Shown piece after piece: positions 60,201-64,000 of a stretch of 64,000 nt of DNA (the stretch's first letter is position 1; every line of letters starts with the position of its first letter). The stretch comes from a bacterium (lineage in GTDB: Bacteria > Pseudomonadota > Alphaproteobacteria > SP197): contig JAPPGE010000071.1 of NCBI GenBank assembly GCA_028821455.1, forward strand, positions 46,448-110,447. Direction: 5' to 3'. A model generated the notes under the pieces. That model made no database searches and was not told the DNA's origin. It saw nothing but the letters and a program-made list of their open reading frames with translations. The position numbers and the translations under genes are program-made.

Positions 60201-61127
60201 ATGTCCATCGCCCATCCTTCGCTTCCGCTGCGCCTGTTCCTGCTGATGATGGTCGCGCTCCCCGCGTCCGCCTTTCTCGTCCTTTTGCGCGTTGCCACCG
60301 AGGGCGGGGTTCCTTTCCTTGGTTTCGTGTTCTGGCAGTGCCTCGCCGGCGCGGCGATGACCGGGGCCGCGCTCCTTGCGAGGCGACGGTCCGTGCCGCT
60401 GACCGTGCCTCACCTGCGCTACTACACGGTGTCGGCGCTTCTCGGGCTCGTGGTCCCCTATGTCGCCATGACCCTGGCCTCGCCGCATCTGCCTGTCGGC
60501 GTCTTGAGTCTGGCAATGGCGATCGAGCCGGCCCTCACCTACCTGGTCGCACTCGTGCTGCTGCTCGAGAAATACCGCTGGATTCGCTTTGTCGGGCTCC
60601 TGATCGGGGTCGCAGGCCTGATGCTCACGGTGTTGCCGGAAACCAGTCTGCCGTCGCGTGCCATGGTTCCCTGGGTCGCGGTGGCGCTGGTCGTTCCCGT
60701 CAGCTGGGCACTGTGGGCCAACTGGATGGCCCGTGACTGGCCGCCCGAGACGGAATCGCTGGCGATCTCGTTTGCGATGATGACCGGGGGCGCGGCGATT
60801 CTGCTGGTGCCTGTCGTCTGGCTGGACCAGTTCTGGTGGTTCGATGCCGAGCGCCTGCATCTCTGGTGGCTCGTCCCGCTCTTCGGCGGGCTGAACGTCT
60901 GGCTCTGGGTTGCCTCGTTCGAGACCATTCGCATTGCCGGGCCCGTGTTCTACGCGACCTGGACCTTTGCGGCCACGCCGATGATCATCGGTGCGGGTAT
61001 CGTCGCCTTTGGGGAGCAGCACAGCGCGTGGATCTGGACGGCCTTCGCCCTTCTCCTCCTGAGCCTGTGCCTCGTCAACGTCAGGAACGGTCAGGCATCA
61101 TCGACGGCGCCCACGCTCAGGGCTTGA
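60201..61127 (+). CDS. DMT-superfamily (EamA) transporter
   Basis: A 308-residue membrane protein with ten hydrophobic segments in two EamA repeats, for example VSALLGLVVPYVAMTLASPH, then VGVLSLAMAIEPALTYLVALV in the first and VFYATWTFAATPMIIGAGIV in the second. The start is the second ATG of an ATGATG because GGAGG then lies at normal distance; 60198 is the alternative. The substrate is unknown. It is divergent from the TMADH-like gene and convergent with the TRAP genes. Confidence 0.85.
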   Translation: MSIAHPSLPLRLFLLMMVALPASAFLVLLRVATEGGVPFLGFVFWQCLAGAAMTGAALLARRRSVPLTVPHLRYYTVSALLGLVVPYVAMTLASPHLPVGVLSLAMAIEPALTYLVALVLLLEKYRWIRFVGLLIGVAGLMLTVLPETSLPSRAMVPWVAVALVVPVSWALWANWMARDWPPETESLAISFAMMTGGAAILLVPVVWLDQFWWFDAERLHLWWLVPLFGGLNVWLWVASFETIRIAGPVFYATWTFAATPMIIGAGIVAFGEQHSAWIWTAFALLLLSLCLVNVRNGQASSTAPTLRA

Positions 61128-61281
61128 CGTCCTGCATGATCACGCCTGCGGCAGCCTGGACGAACGGGATCTGCCAGAGGTGACATCACGCGTGGCGACG
61201 AAGGCCCGAAACCGCTGGCACGGCCGCCCGGCACCGGACGATGCCCGGTTTCCCGGCGCGGTTGCGCAACGGCGTCGGAGG

Positions 61282-62676
61282 TCAGTTGCCGTAGACCTGT
61301 GCCGGCAGCCACAGGATGATTTGCGGAAAGGCGATGCAGACAAAAAGACCGAGCGCCTGGAGCAGGAGGAAGGGAACGGCGGACCTGAAGATCGTGCCCA
61401 TGCCGATCTCCGGTGGCGCGACACTCTTGAGATAGAAGAGCGCATAGCCGAATGGCGGCGACAGGAACGACATCTGCATGTTGACGATGTAGACGACGCC
61501 GAACCACAGGCGCAACGCCTCCTCCGCCTTGTCGGGATCGGTGATCCCGTGTGTCGGACCGGGCAGGCCGAAGAGGCCGTTGAACTCCATCTGAAGGAGG
61601 ATGGGCATGAAAATCGGCACGGCCAGCAGGAGGATGCCGACCCAGTCGAGAAACATCCCGAGGATGACCAGGATGATCATCATGATGAGCAGGATGCCGT
61701 AGGGGCCCAGGCCCGTGCCGATCAGAACGTCGGCCACGAACTGCTGCCCGCCCTGGAGTATGTAGAAGCCGACGAAGATGCTGGCGCCGAAGATGATCCA
61801 CAGCACCATCGCTGATGCCTTCAGCGTCGTGAGCGCGCCCTCCCTGATGTTCGCCCATGACAGACGGCGGTGCATCGCCGCGACAAAGAGAGCGCCGAAC
61901 GTACCGATTCCGGCGGCCTCGACGGGTGTCGCGACACCTGTGAAGATCACGCCGAGAACCAGGACAATCAGGAGAACAGGCGTGATGATGCTGCGCAGGA
62001 GGAGCAGCTTTTCCCTGAAACTGACGCGTTCCTCGACCGGCAGGGCCGGACCTGCCGCAGGGTCGATGTAGCAGCGCGTTGTGACATAGATCACATAGAG
62101 ACCGGAGAGCAGGAGTCCGGGGAAGATCGCACCGATAAAGAGGTCGCCCACCGACTGCTGCGCCACCACCGCGAACAGGATGGCAAGGATCGAGGGCGGA
62201 ATGAGAATACCGAGCGTGCCGCCGGCCAGGATGGAACCGCAGGCGAGCTGGGGGTCGTAGCGCCGCTTCAGCATGGCCGGAAGCGCCAGGATGCCCATGG
62301 CCACCTCCGCCGCGCCGATCACGCCGACCATGGCGGCCAGGATCGTCGAGGAAACGATCGTTGCCGATGCAAGGCCGCCCCTCAATCCGCCGAGCAACTT
62401 GTAGACGACATCGAACAGCTCCTGGATGATTCCCGCCCGCTCCAGCATCACGGCCATGAAGATGAACAGGGGAATGGCCGAAAGCTGATAGTCGGTCATG
62501 AACGGGAAGATGCGGGATGGAAGGATGTTGAGTTCGTTGACCGAGCCGAAGACGAACAGGAACACGCAACCCAGCCCCCCGGTCACGAACGCCAGCGGGA
62601 GCCCCGCCATCAGCAGCACGCCCAGCGAGCCGAACATCAGCACGGTCAACCACAGGAGATCCATTTCCTGGCCCAT
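61282..62676 (-). CDS. TRAP transporter large permease (DctM/Trap_M)
   Basis: A 464-residue membrane protein with about twelve helices, the elevator-type transport subunit of a tripartite ATP-independent periplasmic transporter. Signatures are GLPLAFVTGGLGCVFLF, SAIPLFIFMAVMLERAGI, GAAEVAMGILALPAMLKRRYD, GILIPPSILAILFAVVA and GMFLDWVGILLLAVPIFMP. It imports organic acids or amino-sulfonates with Na+. The ATG is 3 bp downstream of the small-permease stop. The binding protein (DctP) gene is not in the window and probably lies beyond 64 kb or elsewhere. Confidence 0.93.
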   Translation of the reverse strand: MGQEMDLLWLTVLMFGSLGVLLMAGLPLAFVTGGLGCVFLFVFGSVNELNILPSRIFPFMTDYQLSAIPLFIFMAVMLERAGIIQELFDVVYKLLGGLRGGLASATIVSSTILAAMVGVIGAAEVAMGILALPAMLKRRYDPQLACGSILAGGTLGILIPPSILAILFAVVAQQSVGDLFIGAIFPGLLLSGLYVIYVTTRCYIDPAAGPALPVEERVSFREKLLLLRSIITPVLLIVLVLGVIFTGVATPVEAAGIGTFGALFVAAMHRRLSWANIREGALTTLKASAMVLWIIFGASIFVGFYILQGGQQFVADVLIGTGLGPYGILLIMMIILVILGMFLDWVGILLLAVPIFMPILLQMEFNGLFGLPGPTHGITDPDKAEEALRLWFGVVYIVNMQMSFLSPPFGYALFYLKSVAPPEIGMGTIFRSAVPFLLLQALGLFVCIAFPQIILWLPAQVYGN

Positions 62677-62679
62677 TGT

Positions 62680-63855
62680 TCAGTCCGCCCGGGATCGCGA
62701 GAGAAAGATCACGTTGCGCATCAGTCCGGCGACACCCTGCAACAGGATCAGGATTCCGCCGATCATGATGGCGAACTTGATCGGCCAGTACTGGATAGCC
62801 CACTCGGTAAACGACACCTCCATGACCTCGACGGCGTCCATGGCGAAGAAGAACCCGGTCACGATCAGGGTGACGACAAAGATGAAGAAGGCGAGCGACG
62901 TCACGATATCGATCCAGGCGCGGGTGCGAACGGAAAACCGGGCATAGACCACGTCGACCCTGACGTGCTTGCCGTCACGCAGTGTCGCCGCTCCGGACAG
63001 AAGGTACTGCGCGCCGAACATCAGGAACATGGCCTCGTGGGCCCAGTTCGTCGGCGAATTGAAGACGTAACGCGCGATGACCTCGTAGTAGTAGACGAAC
63101 ACCGCCAGCACGATCCAGTAGGCGACGAAGGTGCCGGACCAGTCGCTGATCTTCTCGATCGTCCGGATGACCGGGCTGGAGATGAGGCTGCGCTCATCGG
63201 TGACATCGTCGCGTTGCAGGATGTCGATGTCACTTGAGTCGGCGAGACCGGCTTCGCGTGCCTCGGCTTGCCGAACCAGATGCCGAAGGCGCCAGGCGTC
63301 AAGGAGCAGAAGCAGCATGATCAGCCAGAACACCGCGCCGACGAAGGCGCGCCACTCGTCCTCTGTCAGGGACGCGGCTTCGGCCCTGTTGCGGACCGCG
63401 TCGTGTTCCTCGATGGCCTTGGCAAGTCGCTCCTCGGCACCCTCGGTCTGACGGTCCACGTCCTTCTGGCGCTGGGTGATGTTGAATTCCGCGATGCGAA
63501 GCTCGTTGTCGAAAAGCGACCTGTCGTTTCGGGCATCCGACGAATAGTCGTTGCCCATCAGGAGCAGCACGAAGAGAAGCAGGAAGACCAGGCCGGCGCG
63601 GCCGGACTTGAGGTAGAAGCGATGCAGTCCGACAAATCCGCCCCAGAACCAGAACATCCAGGCGATCGGCGCGGAAATCCTGCGGTGCGGCGCCCGCGCC
63701 GCCCGACGCACCAGCACCATTGCGACCAGCGGAAAGAACGCCAGCCCCGCCCAGTAAACGGCATGGGGCAGCGTCAGCGTGAGGCTCGGCAGGGCGAGCC
63801 ACTGCGGCACCGCGCCGTGAAGCAGCGCCGCAACCGGATACAGCACAGACTCCAT
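62680..63855 (-). CDS. TRAP small permease (DctQ) fused to an N-terminal TM2-type domain
   Basis: A 391-residue protein, more than twice the usual DctQ length. The C-terminal part (about 225-391) is a normal DctQ: SDWSGTFVAYWIVLAVFVYY, RYVFNSPTNWAHEAMFLMFG, LRDGKHVRVDVVYARFS. The N-terminal part has two helices (about 20-50), then a TM2-like helix-hairpin GGFVGLHRFYLKSGRAGLVF (about 72-91), a charged coiled coil (FNITQRQKDVDRQTEGAEER, about 124-143) and another helix before DctQ. The coiled coil could sit between membrane segments as a sensor or assembly module. No frameshift or stop is seen, so the fusion looks real. Confidence 0.85.
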   Translation of the reverse strand: MESVLYPVAALLHGAVPQWLALPSLTLTLPHAVYWAGLAFFPLVAMVLVRRAARAPHRRISAPIAWMFWFWGGFVGLHRFYLKSGRAGLVFLLLFVLLLMGNDYSSDARNDRSLFDNELRIAEFNITQRQKDVDRQTEGAEERLAKAIEEHDAVRNRAEAASLTEDEWRAFVGAVFWLIMLLLLLDAWRLRHLVRQAEAREAGLADSSDIDILQRDDVTDERSLISSPVIRTIEKISDWSGTFVAYWIVLAVFVYYYEVIARYVFNSPTNWAHEAMFLMFGAQYLLSGAATLRDGKHVRVDVVYARFSVRTRAWIDIVTSLAFFIFVVTLIVTGFFFAMDAVEVMEVSFTEWAIQYWPIKFAIMIGGILILLQGVAGLMRNVIFLSRSRAD

Positions 63856-63890
63856 GGCGCTCTAGGGTGTCCGGAACAGGGTCGGATTGC

Positions 63891-64000
63891 CGGGGGGCGC
63901 CCCCCGGGGGGGGGGGGGCCGCGGCGGGGGTTTTAAAGGGGTTTAGGTTGCGAAGTGTGGGCGGGCGGGAATAGTGGGGGTTGTTTTGAAAACAGGCGGG
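63891..64000. other. Low-complexity contig-end sequence, probably an artefact
   Basis: After the start of the DctQ gene the composition changes abruptly to runs of C and G (including a run of at least 13 G near 63909-63921), TTTTAAAGGGG and isolated G-rich words. It has no coding potential and no resemblance to the upstream sequence. It is consistent with poor-quality read ends at a contig edge. Confidence 0.75.

Noticed and set aside
59841..61022. N-terminal extension of the TMADH-like gene across the DMT transporter
   Set aside because: The extension is antisense to a clear membrane transporter, and the ATG at 59840 has a ribosome-binding site and matches the TMADH N-terminus.

Overview
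The window is a high-GC stretch, densely packed with operons whose genes overlap by ATGA or TGATG junctions. Its gene content (TRAP transporter, Rieske and FMN/4Fe-4S demethylases, BBOX/TauD dioxygenases, SelA/SelB, DMT exporters) is typical of a free-living or host-associated, probably marine, alphaproteobacterium with heterotrophic metabolism of organic nitrogen, phosphorus and sulfur. That assignment is inference from gene content; no rRNA or other taxonomic marker is present. Position 1 cuts a gene. The last ~110 bases are G homopolymers and low-complexity sequence that look like an assembly or read-end artefact.

1-4.1 kb: a minus-strand operon (periplasmic binding protein, HAMP sensor fragment, OFA-type MFS transporter), followed by decayed remnants of a histidine kinase and an IS3-family transposase, and a GFA-family gene. 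4.12-7.96 kb: a complete IS1595-type transposon with 39-bp perfect inverted repeats and a near-perfect 8-bp target duplication. It carries a transposase, a single-chain restriction-methyltransferase candidate and a 51-residue protein. 8-10.9 kb: MFS exporter, outer-membrane barrel, small membrane protein. 10.9-16.3 kb: a minus-strand operon with a TmpA/TmpB-like pair (organophosphonate oxidation to glycine betaine plus phosphate) together with a class III aminotransferase, NIPSNAP protein, cysteine hydrolase, TauD-type dioxygenase and GFA protein. 16.4-21.7 kb: a divergent plus-strand set (PhzF-like, ThDP enzyme, DMT transporter, CaiD-like hydratase, YaaA). 21.7-28 kb: a minus-strand hydantoin-type operon (epimerase, aminohydrolase, hydantoinase-like enzyme, hydantoin racemase, N-carbamoyl amidohydrolase, lipoprotein hydrolase).

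28-34.7 kb is an accessory scar. It holds a NERD-like fragment, a dead gene cassette, an integron attC site, and a cassette-borne membrane-protein gene split by a complete IS21-family element (istA/istB with terminal repeat arrays), then a SMP-30 gene and a broken vapBC locus. No integrase is present. 34.7-48.2 kb: ADP-forming acyl-CoA synthetase, selA-selB, CYTH/CHAD protein, tandem GFA protein, HpcH/HpaI lyase, homocysteine methyltransferase, sulfatase, DUF1971 protein and a large coiled-coil protein of unknown function.

48.4-64 kb: a methylamine/betaine-type catabolic region with an epimerase, two DgcA/N-methylproline-demethylase-like FMN/4Fe-4S enzymes next to two Rieske oxygenases, a ProX-like betaine-binding protein ending in a strong terminator, a TMADH-like enzyme that keeps the flavin-linking cysteine, a DMT transporter, and TRAP permease genes whose small subunit is fused to a TM2 domain. 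Together with TmpAB, a CaiD-like hydratase and a homocysteine methyltransferase, the window points to quaternary-amine and phosphonate scavenging as a recurring theme.
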